From Asterias amurensis (Eukaryota; Echinodermata; Asteroidea; Forcipulatida; Asteriidae), in assembly GCF_032118995.1 (NCBI RefSeq), contig NC_092665.1, positions 11,016,512-11,080,511 of the forward strand: DNA of 64,000 bases. The letters are read 5' to 3'. How positions within the stretch are numbered: the first letter of the stretch is position 1; every line of letters begins with the position of its first letter. The notes below the pieces were generated by a model. It saw nothing but the letters and a program-made list of their open reading frames with translations. It was not told the DNA's origin and made no database searches. Position numbers and translations under genes: made by a program. Below are positions 35,001-46,332 of this stretch, piece by piece.

Positions 35001-35884
35001 TCTCGTGAAGATGTGCATGTTTATTGGTTCATTCTCGTTTTATTAAGGCAGGATGAGAGAAAAGAAAATAACGTTTATAAACAAAAACTAAGTGAAGTGC
35101 CATTAGTTTTTTTATGCTGTTCGTGTGAAAGAATAAATTCAGGACTGATATACGAAGGTATCTTTTTGAAACATCTGCTGTATTTCACTTACCCGACGCA
35201 GTGAGCTGCCGACAATACCCACTCCGGCTGAACAAGGGTACTACCACCTGACCTGCGGCATCGTTAAGGGCAAGAATTGCTACCTGGTACGGGCGACTAT
35301 TCATCGGGGCCTCCACTCTTCCATCGATCAGAGTCTGATAATCGAGGAGACGGCTGTGAGAAAACCCTAAATGATTAAAACAAAAAAATCAAAGTACAGC
35401 TTATTATATTTAAAGAAAGGCTCATCATTTCCCCTTGGCCAAGACGATCACAAAAGGAAGAAGACGAAAGAAAACAAACGGGGAAGATAATTGCGATGAA
35501 AAGAAAACGAATATTAAAAACGTACAACCCCCCCCCCCCCCCCCCCCTCGGGTAAGTATGATGCGAGTCCAAGCATTAATAATATTATGCGACGCAGAAA
35601 GACACCCTGAAAAAAGGCAATGTGGACCAACGTATTTGGAAATGGAACTTAACTCGTTTTTAGTTCTAAGATTAATCATAAGTTAGGAAAAGTTTGGTGA
35701 AATCGACGGCTGAGCTGCAAGAAACAGAAACACTGGCTATATCTTTCCGACTATTTGATCAACCCCAAATCTAGAGTGTAAATATATGAAACTGGCAATC
35801 TTCCATTCGGTTACCTACAAACCTGTTCACCTTACTGTCTGTACTTACCAAAAGCCAGCTGGCGAGAAACACTGCGACTCTCAT

Positions 35885-37136
35885 AGTGCTAGTTTGAATC
35901 GAGGAAACTCATCGGCTGACCAGAAAACAACGCAAATCTTCTCCTTTCTAAACCCCCATCACACATGAAGGGAAATCTGAATTAGATGATTTGAACAGCT
36001 GGAGTGAATTCTATTGGTGACAAACTTAAATATCATTCTTGATTATGAAACTGAGAATAAAACAGTTATACCGCGTATCAATATATTTTTTATATGGTTT
36101 CAGTGGAAAACGGCGGCCATTTTGTTTTTTGACCAAAAAATGCATTTTCGGCGGGTTGAAATTGTTTAAACCACCCTGATTCATGATCAACATGTCTTAC
36201 CGCACGTGTTTATGTAAAAAATAATCGGATGTGTATTTTTTCAGCACATATGCTGGTCAACTAAGTTTGTTCCTAACCAAGTTTGCCTAAAAAAATTCCC
36301 AAATTGTGTTTTTTCCCAATTTTTTATGCAAAATGGTGGCCATATTAAATTTTGAAATATTTAAAATGTAAAATGTACAAACCTAAAACTTTCAGCCAAA
36401 TTTGGGCTGAATCTGACCCTTACTTTTGTAGTTAATACCAATGGGAATTTTTTTTGTATGGTTTCAGGGGAAAAACGGCGGCCATTTTGTTTTTTGACCC
36501 TAAAATGCACTTTCGCCGGGTCAAATTTTTTTACACCACCCTGATTCATGATCAGCATTTCTTACCGCACGTTTTCATGTAAAAAAATTGAGGGAAGCAA
36601 AATTGAAGGTAAAATTGTTTTAAAGCCATTTTGGCACTGTGGAGCCGAGACTAATATATTTAGTCCAAAGGGCTTCTGAAATTCAGTCTTTTTCGGCCTT
36701 ATCTGAAAAGTATTGACATAAATAATGTAGAAGTACATTGAAATGAAGAACACATCTGTCGTTTTGTATGAAAAAATCGGTGCAACTCAAATGTTTAAAA
36801 ACATAAAAAATGGCTTCAAAAAGAAAGAAAGCAAGTCACACTAACACGACAGATTGTCCCGTTATGAATGCCAGCAACAGTCCAAAAATAGTATACATGG
36901 ATAGATTATTTAATATTCTTCGTGGAAATGTTTAAACCGAGACCGGATCGTACCTAGTCCAGTCAGGATACAGCAACTTCCACCGGTGGTCCAAAAAAAA
37001 CGTTACGAAAAAAGCAACCATTAGACAAGATGGTTTTCCTCTACGGTGATTGGCTGACGATGACATCATCGACTGATATGGCAGCATGCTGTTTTTCGTT
37101 TACCATGGGCTGAATGAGCTGATCCTCATTCAGCTT
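35885..37136. other. Intergenic with a 130-bp direct repeat
   Basis: Segments 36092-36220 and 36454-36585 are direct copies sharing aaacggcggccattttgttt and caccctgattcatgatca. Near 37105-37132 a short palindrome (gctgaatgagctgatcctca, inverted) borders the segmental duplication. No gene seen. Confidence 0.6.
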
Positions 37137-37510
37137 AATTGTTGTTTTTGTATTTACTTTTGGAATGTATACTATTTTTCGAATCTCCAAAATCGAATCA
37201 GCCAAGGTATAAATTAAAACCTCTTTTTACACCTTAATTATATCTCATTGGAATTGAGATAACTTACTTATTATAACAATTAAAATTCTCAAGGATAAAG
37301 AAATGCATTGGTTTTACGGAACCAGTGATTCTAATGGATACATTGATTCCGTTATTAGATAAACCTGCGACTGTAGTTGTTGTTCTTTAAAGTTAAGGTA
37401 TTTTTGTTGCTCGTTTGCTTTTCTCTAGGTGTTATGTCTTGTGTATAATGTTTGTTTTGTCTGCCCTTCACTGTATCATGGCCAACTTTGTTGACCATGA
37501 TGAATGACCC

Positions 37511-38045
37511 GCCGTCGATTTCACAAAGAGTTAGGACTCGTCTTATCTCGAGTTAGGACGAGTTACTCGTCCTAGCTTAGGATTAATCTATAAGGTCTGC
37601 ATGCTACAGTGCAGGGTTGGGACTCGTCCTAAGTCATTAGATTAATCCTATGTTAGGACGAGTAACTCGTCCTAACATAGGATTAATCTTAAGGTCTTCA
37701 TGCTACAGTGCAGGGTTGGGACTCGTCCTAAGTCATTAGATTAATCCTATGTTAGGACGTCGAGTAACTCGTCCTAACTTAGGATTAATCTTAAGGTCTG
37801 CATGCTACAGTGCAGGGTTGGGACTCGTCCTAAGTCATTAGATTAATCCTACGTAAGTACGAGTAACTCGTCCTAACTTAGGATTAATCTTAAGGTCTGC
37901 ATGCTACAATGCAGGGTTGGGACTCGTCCTAAGTCATTAGATTAATCCTACGTAAGTACGAGTAACTCGTCCTAACTTAGGATTAATCTTAAGGTCTGCA
38001 TGCTACAGTGCAGGGTTGGGACTCGTCCTAAGTCATTAGATTAAT
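37511..38045. repeat. Tandem array, about 99-bp unit, five copies
   Basis: gcagggttgggactcgtcct starts at 37611, 37710, 37812, 37911 and 38010 (spacing 99, 102, 99, 99). Each unit contains acgagtaactcgtcc and ggattaatctta. The first unit begins with the family F end gccgtcgatttcacaaagag. The array resumes at 38769-38925 after an insertion. Confidence 0.95.
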
Positions 38046-38047
38046 TA

Positions 38048-38211
38048 GGGAATAACAGTGCGAGTACCCGGTCTTCACTGCGTGGTAATGACCGGGTTGG
38101 TGGCTGGCGCTGTTAACGGACCGAGCCGGAGGCGAGGTCCGTTAACAGCGCCAGCCACCAACTAAGGTCATTACCACGCAGTGAAGACCGGGTACGAACA
38201 CTGTTATTCCC
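38048..38211. mobile_element. Foldback element, near-perfect 164-bp palindrome
   Basis: gggaataacagtg at the left is inverted as cactgttattccc at the right. The arms (about 75 bp) contain cggtcttcactgcgtggtaa / ttaccacgcagtgaagaccg and meet around gagccggaggc. ATTA flanks both sides, consistent with a 4-bp target duplication. Confidence 0.85.
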
Positions 38212-38768
38212 ATTAATAAATACCGTTTTTAGCGAATTAAACGGCTAAAATTTTCAAAATTTTGTGACTTTTCTCTCGGCGGTACTTCCAGACATGTTCA
38301 GGGGCCAATTTGAGCTTTTGATGGTTCCCATCTCTTTCGTGCGTTAATCACATTACTGATATTTGAGACCAGTGACTCTTTTAAATAATGATCTGTTCAG
38401 CGCCTTCACTGGGGTCAAAGGAGGCAAATGATTGGACGATAGCTGTTCCTTCTTGTGCATTAAAACGCGCGCATGAGCTCGGCGTCAGTTTATACGCGCG
38501 CACATGTTACACGCGCGCACTCAAAATAAAATATTGATACATTTTCAGCGCGCGTACGCGTAAGTGTGCGAAGTTGCAATGAAACTTACAGGGATATAAT
38601 AACTAAGCGTGCGATACAGTGCAACGCGCAAGGTTTACACAATGTATGCTGATTTAGTGGCCACTTATTCGCTATTTTCCAAAGCCGGTCTTTATACCAC
38701 CGTTAACACTCCCACACGTGACCGGGTTTTGACCAATCAGAGACTTGAAACCGTCCAAGGTATTTATT
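38212..38768. mobile_element. Second insertion in the tandem array
   Basis: ataaataccgtttttagcg at the left and aggtatttat at the right form short inverted ends. The interior has cgcgcgcacatgttacac-type GC-rich runs and gaccaatcagagacttgaa. Together with the palindrome it splits one 99-bp unit at agattaat/cctacg. Class unknown. Confidence 0.5.
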
Positions 38769-39199
38769 AATCCTACGTAAGGACGAGTAACTCGTCCTAA
38801 CTGAGGATTAATCTTAAGGTATGCATGCTACAGTGCAGGGTTGGGACTCGTCCTAAGTCATTAGATTAATCCTACGTAAGGACGAGTAACTCGTCCTAAC
38901 TTAGGATTAGTCTTAAGTCTGGAAACATGCTGTTTAAAATTATTTTCATTAGTTTACTTTAATTCTACTGATATCAATCTTTGTTGGCAGGGTGAGGCAA
39001 AAGAAAAAAAGAAAAGAAAAAAAATGTCACCAAAGCGATGTGCCCTACCAGACCCCGCCAACAATGGCAAACATGTATATATTATACAATAAAAGCTTTA
39101 ATAAGTTGAATTACTATGAAATATGAATAGTGTAAAATGAAGATAACATTGTGTAAAAAATGATTACATCATTTCCAGAAACAGTTTAGTGTGTAGAAT

Positions 39200-39575
39200 A
39201 GTAACGAGCATTTTTAGATTCGCAAAGCTCCGTTCATATTTCTCGCGAAAACAAAATGCGAGGCGAATTTAGCGTATCGTCATTCTTTTTCGTGACGCAA
39301 TAATCTATACGCGAGAAAATTCACATTGCTTTTGCGTCAGGTACGAACCGGGGTTAGTTTTCAAACAATGTTGTCTTGTTTATTGTAAATATTTTTTTTC
39401 CTAAACCAATTGTAATGTCTCAATGTTTCAATTGACACATTGTGTATTTTTTTTTCTTCGTCTCAAACTCACTGTCTTTGTACATTGTTATCTGCATATA
39501 ATTCGACCCTTGGTCGTCACACGGGAAATTTCTTTTTTGAAGAATAAACCACTAATGAATGAATGAATGAACAAG
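39200..39575 (+). repeat. Family H-like fragment and LINE 3' end, copy 1
   Basis: 39200-39358 has cgcgaggcgaatttagcg-like and ggtacgaaccggggtt blocks related to 13010-13580. It is followed by a LINE tail ending gaataaaccactaatgaatga(atga)n. The counterpart is 61556-61925. Confidence 0.65.
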
Positions 39576-39889
39576 TAACACTGCAGGCTCACTCTAGGGC
39601 CTATTATTTATTAGTCCTCTACCCCTTGGTAGCATTCGAAAAAGACTTTATACGGAGTCGAAAAGAGACACATTTGACACCTTTTTACAGTTGTATACCA
39701 TTCTAAATAATATTAAAGCAGCACTTCAGAAACATTCATAAACTGGACACTTCACAGAAGCTGGAAAACATTTTCGTTTGCGATCGGAATTGCCACACTG
39801 TCTTCCTTGAGTCCCATGCAGTGTGGAAGCAGAAATCATCAATCCAACATTAAACATTAAAACTTCCTTCTTTAACTAATATCTTTTTA

Positions 39890-40385
39890 AAGGTACTGGA
39901 CACTATTGTTAATATTACTCAAAATAGAGGTTGCATGAAACCTTACCTACGTAACGAGCAAGGTAGAGTTGTTGCTAGTATAACAAGTTGTGAGAAACAG
40001 CTATAACTCTGAGGTAAACGTGTTCTTTGAGAAAGAGGTAATTTCTAACTTAAATATTAAAAGACTTAGATGCTTCATTTCGAGACCGCCAAATCTAATT
40101 CTGAGGTTTCGAACAAACGCGTGGAAAATTACTTCTTTCTCGAAAACTACGTTACTTCCAGAGTGAGCCGTTTCTCGCAATGTGTTATACTATCAACATC
40201 TCTCCATTGTTAATAACTATTTTGAGTAATTACCAATAGTGTCCTGTAGTGGATTTCACAAAGGTAGTCCTAACGACCAGTAACTCATCCTAACTTAGGA
40301 CTGGTCCTATCTCTTAGCATTGCTTAGGACTAGTCCTAAGTTAGGACTACCTTTGTGAAATCCACCCCAGTGCCTTTAAATGAAC
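39890..40385. mobile_element. TTAA element, family A, with a family F copy nested in its right end
   Basis: It starts ttaaaggtactggacactat. Near its right end, after caatagtgtcct, a family F element (40251-40374; gtggatttcacaaaggtagt ... gactacctttgtgaaatcca) interrupts before agtgcctttaaa. The same nesting is at 62242-62770, so it predates the duplication. Confidence 0.85.
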
Positions 40386-40511
40386 TAGACTCTTTTAGTA
40401 ATTACTTTAAACAACTTATGCATAGGTTGGGATATACCTACTATCTGACAAAAGCCTTCAGTGAATATACCAAAGAAGGATTGGTATCTGACTTTATTAC
40501 CAAACGTGTCT

Positions 40512-40645
40512 GGGGGTCGATTTCACAAAGAGTTAGGACTAGTCATAACTCAAGACTTACCCTAAGACATATTACAAACTTAAGGCTAGCCTTAGTTAGG
40601 ACTAGAAATACTCGTCCTAACTCGAGATAAGACTAGTCCTAACTC
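40512..40645. mobile_element. Family F element
   Basis: ggggtcgatttcacaaagag at the left with taggactagtcataactc and actcgagataagactagtcc cores. The right end is shortened. Confidence 0.65.
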
Positions 40646-40977
40646 AGCCTTCTTTTCACTTCAAAAAGATAAACAAAAATGACTAGTGAATAAAAAAAGC
40701 AGATGAATTGTAAAGCAAACTCTTTGATTCCAAACGGGAATTCGAAGTTGGGTGGCAACTTTAGTTCTTGTTCGGAAGATCAGTTTGGTTGTAGCTCGGT
40801 GGTGGTAGCTGAACTGTGTTGTCTCCTTCAGCAGCGCCTCCAGCGGCAGGCATGACTTAAGGGTAAGGAGTATACTCGGTAAACAAAAATTAATAAAAAA
40901 TACTGGTGTGACAGTAAACAAAATAAAAGATTAAAGTTAATGTGAACAATTAGTTATCCTGTTACCACCCCTCCACT

Positions 40978-41226
40978 GGGTGCGTTCGTTTATCTTCCCT
41001 GGGCCGACCCCGGTCTGCCCCCGGTGCGTTCGAATAGCTTTGACGTCATTTCAGGGGCTCACCCGGGTCAGCCCCCAGTGCCCTGCTTGTGGAGTGGGCT
41101 TGGGGGTGACCCGAGGTGCGTGCCGTTACCACGAGAGGGCGAGTGTGATCGTTCGATTAGCTCTTGTCAGGGGCTCACCGAGTGAGCACCGCGGGGTCGA
41201 CACAGGAACGCTAACCGAACGCACCC
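40978..41226. mobile_element. Family D element with ACT target duplication
   Basis: gggtgcgttcgtttatcttc to cgctaaccgaacgcaccc, flanked by ACT on both sides. It lies inside the segmental duplication. Confidence 0.85.
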
Positions 41227-41520
41227 ACTGTTTTTGTTTTGTTTGTGTATGTTAACATTATGCTAAGTCTGCTGCCACCAAGCGTCCCAAAAGTCTCCCA
41301 TAAAAAGGTCATCATGGCTGTGTTTACGGCTTGGTGACGGCTACTGCATAAACACTTACGATTGTGTAGGGGAGCTACGAATTGTGGATGTGGGCAGACA
41401 TTGTAAGCGCCCATTGGCGTAGCTGGTAGCTGTGGACTGATGTTGTATGCCCCCATTGGCGTAGCTGTCGTTGTAGTATAAACCTGCAAATTAAAAACAA
41501 TTTCAGAATTAGCTTTGACC

Positions 41521-41605
41521 GTTAAAGCCATTGGACACTTTCGGTAAACAGTATTATCCAAAGGCCCACACTTCGCGTATCACATGACAACTTATATATA
41601 AAACT
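41521..41605. mobile_element. TTAA element, family C, left fragment
   Basis: ttaaagccattggacacttt followed by gcccacacttcgcgtatcac. It breaks off at tatataaaactagac. The copy at 63923 runs off the window. Confidence 0.7.
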
Positions 41606-42109
41606 AGACATTAGGTGTTTGAAAAATCAAAACAAAAATGCACAATGAAATTTATAAGTCAATACACAAAATAACCCCCCCCCCCCCCCCCATTCCCAGC
41701 CCAAATGTATGTCTTTGCCCCTCGGCCCCCCTTGCCCCTCCCCCACCCCAATTTAAATGTCTGGTATGCCAATGATTGCATATGATTATATTATGACCAA
41801 ACAGATCATCAGTTTCATGACCTGTTGTATTTGTATGTATGAGATCCAGGGTCTCGTGTAATCATGTTTTTAAATCTGAAAAAAAAACCATGAAGCTTAA
41901 TTTCTGTATGTGTCAAAATGGACTCAAAGTACACCACAACAAACCTTTGTTAAGTGGTTGAACTTGGTAATAGCGTCATGTGAACCGAGTATTCCAGGTG
42001 TACTTGGGCCAGTTAGCATTTAATGTGTACACAATCTGTGTTAGGGACTTAGGGTAAAACCAAAATTAATTCCCAATGCAAATTTAACATAGTTGCGGTA
42101 CCGTACCCA

Positions 42110-42330
42110 CTGCTTAAACTTAGGATTCGAACTGCCTCTAGCCTCTAGGCAATCTCGGTGGTCTAGTTGGTAATAAGACACTGCTCTAGACCCTAGAATT
42201 GCCAAGGTCATGGGTTCGAATCCCACCCGAGTAGTGTGCATGTTTTTTTTTTTCACAGGACTCGAAAAGTACTGGGTATACAGTGCTATTACACACATTG
42301 GTGATGTAAGGGTCAAAACCAAAATTTTTA
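42110..42330 (+). repeat. tRNA-derived SINE, family S3 (best copy)
   Basis: A box tggtctagttggtaataaga, B box gggttcgaatcccacc, closing stem ctcgg/cccgag. The body tgggtatacagtgctatta matches 16020-16230 and 46395-46680. The anticodon region is over-long, so it is not a working tRNA gene. Confidence 0.7.
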
Positions 42331-42341
42331 CAAGGCGTGGT

Positions 42342-42729
42342 TAAAGGCAGTGGACACTATTGGTAATTACTCAAAATAATTACTAGCATAAAACCTTTCT
42401 TGATTACGAGTAATGGGGAGAGATATAGTATAAAACATTGTGAGAAACGGCTCCCTCTGAAGTAATTTAGTTTTCGAGAAAGAACTAATTTTCTACGAAT
42501 TTGATTTCAAGACCTCAGATTTAGAATTTGAGGTCTCGGAATCAAGCATCTAAAAGCACACAACTTCGTGTGACCATGGTGCGACAAGGGTGTTTTTTAT
42601 TTCATTATTATCTCGTTGGACGACCGATTGAGCTCAAATTTTCACAGGTTTGTTATTTCATGCATATGTTGAGATAGTCTTGAAGAATAGTCTTTGACAA
42701 TATTACCAATAGTGTCCACTGTCTTTAAG
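42342..42729. mobile_element. TTAA element, family A (near full length)
   Basis: ttaaaggcagtggacactat at the left, atagtgtccactgtctttaa at the right. The central inverted repeat gacctcagatttagaatttg / aggtctcgg is present. Confidence 0.9.
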
Positions 42730-43692
42730 AGGCTCTACTAGAAACCAGAGGCATTGGTACATTATGCTAACAGTCTTATAAGACAACAGATCGAGAAGGT
42801 CTCTTACACCAAGACTAATCCAAATGGGAGAGTCCATACTCCGTGGAAAGTCACCCAGTCGACGTGTTTGGGGCAGTTATATGACTCGAAAATGGAGTGA
42901 TATACCCAACAAAATGGTTATTCGTATGAATATTCGGGTTTTTCTCACAGTGTTGATTGTTTGTTTGCAACAGCCAATCTCTCCCGTATGAACATTGGTT
43001 TGACGTCTATAAATATGCATGATTCGGTAACTCTAGTTGGCACTACTTATCTCAGTAGTCATTGTGAAACCAGCGATTAGTCGGATTCGAACCCATAACC
43101 TTCGGATTTCAAATCCTGCAGTCTAAGCCTACCAGTGGTCAATAAAACTATTGTCCTGCGTCCATGTTTCAGGTCTGAATAATTACCAACCATCCAGAAC
43201 CCTGTTTGCTGCCAAATCAAATCATTTATTTCAATCATCTACAGTCTTTTGATTAGTCTATGGGGTTTAGATACGCCCATTTATGTTAATAAGCCAACAT
43301 TCGTCCCTGGTGAAAAGTTCATCTTTGGACGGACCGCACACACCTTGGCATAGAGTGAAGTTACGGAACGACAAGAAAGAAGCCCACGGTAACATATCCC
43401 AAGGGAAGCTGAACAGTGACGACGTAACTGTAAAGAGGGTACATTTTCGATAATCAATTTAAGTCAGAGTTATTTCAAAGAACGATTTGAGAATGCAGAA
43501 GGGTATATGAGTGATTATCTTCTAAGTTAGCTATAGTTTGCTTTACGATGTCGAGTTTGCTTTGATTGTCATTGACTCGCAGATACAGCAGTCTTGATTG
43601 GGAGAAGAACTTACTATGAATCCACCGACGCCATCACACAACAGGGGAGGAGACGGTGGTTCTGGTTACTGGGGCAGACAGGTTAGATAAGC

Positions 43693-43893
43693 TTATGTAG
43701 AGCCCCCGACGTTCTTTAGGAATTTGTCCACATGTCCCTTGAAAGTGTTCACACTTGAAGCTTCAATTGCTTCTCTAGGGAGAATATTCCAGTAGTTTAC
43801 CACTCGCTGGCTAAACCAAAAATTCCTGAGGTTGAGGTTTGATCTTGATTTGAACAAGTCAGCGAGTCCAGTCTGAACCGTGTTCTTACCAGC
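43693..43893 (-). pseudogene. LINE ORF2 C-terminal fragment
   Basis: Minus-strand translation KNTVQTGLADLFKSRSNLNL, then FWFSQRVVNYWNILPREAIE and SSVNTFKGHVDKFL, ending in a natural stop at 43693-43695. The FSQRVVNxWNxLP and SVNxFKxxLDKF pattern is typical of the extreme C-terminus of non-LTR retrotransposon reverse transcriptases. Nothing upstream of it is preserved. Confidence 0.85.
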
Positions 43894-45952
43894 TGCGCTG
43901 AAGGACAGTCTATTTCAACAAGGCAGATTTTAGTTCTTACAGGTAAGTAATTCATTCTCAAGACCAACTTTTTGAAAACACCCGAAAAATTATGGTATAT
44001 TCCACATTATTTTCATAATTATTGTGTGGTGTCGCTTTGTACGTCAGCGGGATAGACACGCAAATACGAATCTATTAAATCTGTATTATTTCAAAGTTGC
44101 TTTAATTTCGGAGTTACTTCTCCGCCCAGATTCTACGGTTTGGTCTTCGACCCACCAAACCCTAAGTTCAATGCCAAGTAAAGCAAGGTGTTGTTATACA
44201 CACCAGCTTTATTACTGATTTTATTCAGTCGGTCTTTTGTTGATGAGTTGGAAACAACGTATCACACATTCAATGTGAATAGTTTACAATACTCAGTGAG
44301 GACGATGCTTTTATCGTAAGTGAAAACGGTGTGGGTTTAAATTCTAGATTGCACCAGTGGTTGGGATGTACATGCCTTTTGAAGAGAGAAAGTTTGTGAA
44401 TTTGAAGATGTGTATTATTGTATTATTCTACACGTTATTTTATATGGCAGTTTCCCTACACACTTCATTACTATGCCTAATGCATTTGTCTTCACTCTAT
44501 GTGAAATCACTGCCTGTTGTATCTCTTTCTATCAATCCAAACAAATACAAACGTAGTTCCTTTTAGCGTAAGCCAATGAACACAAAACCTATAAAATGTA
44601 AGTGACGTCAATATGACGTCATTATAGTCAAATTGCAAGGTTCTAAACATTTTTTAAATACATTTTTTGTGGTTTTTCCCTCGTGGTGTAGTTAATTAAA
44701 TTTGAAGTCTGTTGTACATTTTTTTAAATTGCTTTCAACGATGTGGACCGTTTTAGCAAATGTAAGGTGTTTATAAAGGTTAAGTATGACGTCGTTAAAT
44801 ACTCGAACGCCCTCTAGCGTCGCTAACAAAACCAGTTCAAACTGTATTTTTAAGTTGATGTATGTTGCTAAAGTAAATAGACACCCATGCGTTGTAAGTT
44901 TGGATTTCATGATGCCACTACGTGTCACATGACATCACGATCTATGAATTACCATTAAATCGCTATTAAAAGTATTGGTTTGCCTTTGGTGTTCCTGCAG
45001 TGTGTGCAGTGGTGCTGAATGCACCATACCTTGTAAACCCTTATTGGTCTCATGAATCAAAGACTGTTTTTCATTTTTTTTTGATATAAAATAGTGTTGT
45101 TTGTTTAAGCACCTTCAGTACCGTATTGGTTTATCTAATGCACAATAAAGACAATTAATTAATTATTAATCCTACCACCCGGGCTTTTTAAGGGACATTC
45201 CCGTTGGCATTGTGCAATCACAGTTACTTCATTTTTTTTTTTTTTTTTTTTTGGTACTTATGTGCGTTAGCCAGTTGACATATCCTTTGTGATGTAAATT
45301 TGAAGAAAAACATGATGAGCGTGGTGTACGTGCGTAAATCGTTTTGGTTTATAATACGCCCAGGGACTTTCTCGTCCCTGGTAAAAAAAAAAAATCAACT
45401 TTGGACCACCACACCTTGGCATAAAGTTGCTTATTGTTATTGTGCCCACGCAAATGGACATGGACTTGTAATCCTGAACTAGTAGTAGGTATCTTATTCA
45501 GGAGATGACAAGTTTTACAACAATCTTCTATGATTCTATTCGGTCTTGAGTTGGAAACAACCGTGTCACACTTTGGATGATACTAATTCTATGTTTTGCT
45601 TTTCGAAGAGTGAGGGAGAGGGTGTGTATAATAATATACACACTTGTTCACAGCCACACATTGTCTCTGAAATAGAAACTTTGATTGGCTGTTATTTTCC
45701 CGCTTCTTTCGGATCCTTTCCTCAATCCCTTTCCCCCTCTCTTTTTCTATAAATGGATATGTATTTGTTTGTACTTGTTTTATGCCTCTGAAGAAGGTCC
45801 GGTTTGGATCGAAAGCTAAGGCCATCTACCCTATTCATTATATACACACTTATTATTATACATGTGTATTATTATTATACAATTATTACATTACATATTT
45901 ATAGAATAGACAGTTGCCCAAACTCCATTTATGGCTGATGCATTGTCTTCAC
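43894..45952. other. Intergenic, no supported gene
   Basis: Contains one half of a diverged duplication (44495-45540, counterpart 46330-47240), a T tract near 45232-45252, and at 45785-45825 the sequence ctgaagaaggtccggtttgg...gaaagctaaggcc, which resembles retroelement tails. Short open frames lack motifs. Confidence 0.5.
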
Positions 45953-46332
45953 TTAAAGAGCCTGGACACTATTGGTAATTGTCAAAGACTAGCCTTCACA
46001 GTTGGTGTATCTCATCATATGCATGACAATTTGAGCTCGATTGGTCGTCGGAGTTGCGAGATAACTATAAAAGAAAAAAAAACACCCTTGTCACCACATG
46101 CTTGTCACAAGTTGTATGCTTTCAGATGCTTGATTTCGAGACCTCAAATTCTAAATCTGAGGTCTCGAAATCAAATTAGTGGAAAATTACTTCTCTCTCG
46201 AAAACTACGTCACTTCAAAGGGGGCCGTTTCTCACAATGTTTTATATCAACCTCTCCCCATTACTCGTTACCAAGTAAGGTTTTATGCTAATAATTATTT
46301 TGAGTAATTACCAATAGTGTCCAGGATCTTCA
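45953..46332. mobile_element. TTAA element, family A
   Basis: cttaaagagcctggacacta to accaatagtgtccaggatct in reverse orientation. The centre gagacctcaaattctaaatc / tgaggtctcgaaatca is intact. Confidence 0.85.

Larger units (their letters stand above)
33041..35884 (-). pseudogene. Trypsin-like protease paralogue, frame-broken and lacking its last exon
   Basis: The exon plan is that of the 23252-29241 gene: exon 1 35849-35884 (MRVAVFLASWLL), exon 2 about 35193-35366, exon 3 33797-34059, exon 4 33041-33189. Exon 3 keeps [13 protein letters not shown], the Asp in DIALIKLD and SGWGKLS; exon 4 ends GKDSCA. Exon 2 needs two frames: SRPYQVAILALNDAAGQ in one, then GGSTLVQPEWVLSAAHC in another, so one base (or four) is missing at about 35250. 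Exon 1 also joins exon 2 out of frame by one base at the donor. The activation motif IVGG is replaced by IDGR. No exon with the Ser195 motif was found between 29.3 and 33.0 kb. A recent duplicate of its neighbour in inverted orientation, now decaying, is the best reading; indel errors in the assembly are the alternative. Confidence 0.8.
37137..41600. repeat. Segmental duplication, copy 1
   Basis: Matches 60064-64000 in the same order and orientation. Shared landmarks: ttgtttttgtatttactttt, tggccaactttgttgaccat, ctttgttggcagggt, the LINE tail ending aataaaccactaatgaatga, family A plus nested F, family F, family D, and the start of family C. The right 1.2 kb is nearly identical (a handful of differences); the left kilobase is more diverged. 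This copy alone has the tandem array and the 38.05-38.77 kb insertions, and lacks the family A copy of the other. Confidence 0.93.

Noticed and set aside
37511..38925. Regularly spaced repeats as a regulatory or CRISPR array
   Set aside because: The 99-bp units are uninterrupted tandem copies that derive from a family F element seen intact at 60453.
40980..41255. Open frame identical to one at 63381-63656, considered as a conserved gene
   Set aside because: Identity comes from the segmental duplication, and the frame lies in the palindromic family D element.
42146..42235. tRNA-like sequence with good A and B boxes
   Set aside because: The anticodon region is too long, and the downstream sequence is shared with two other copies, so it is a SINE head.
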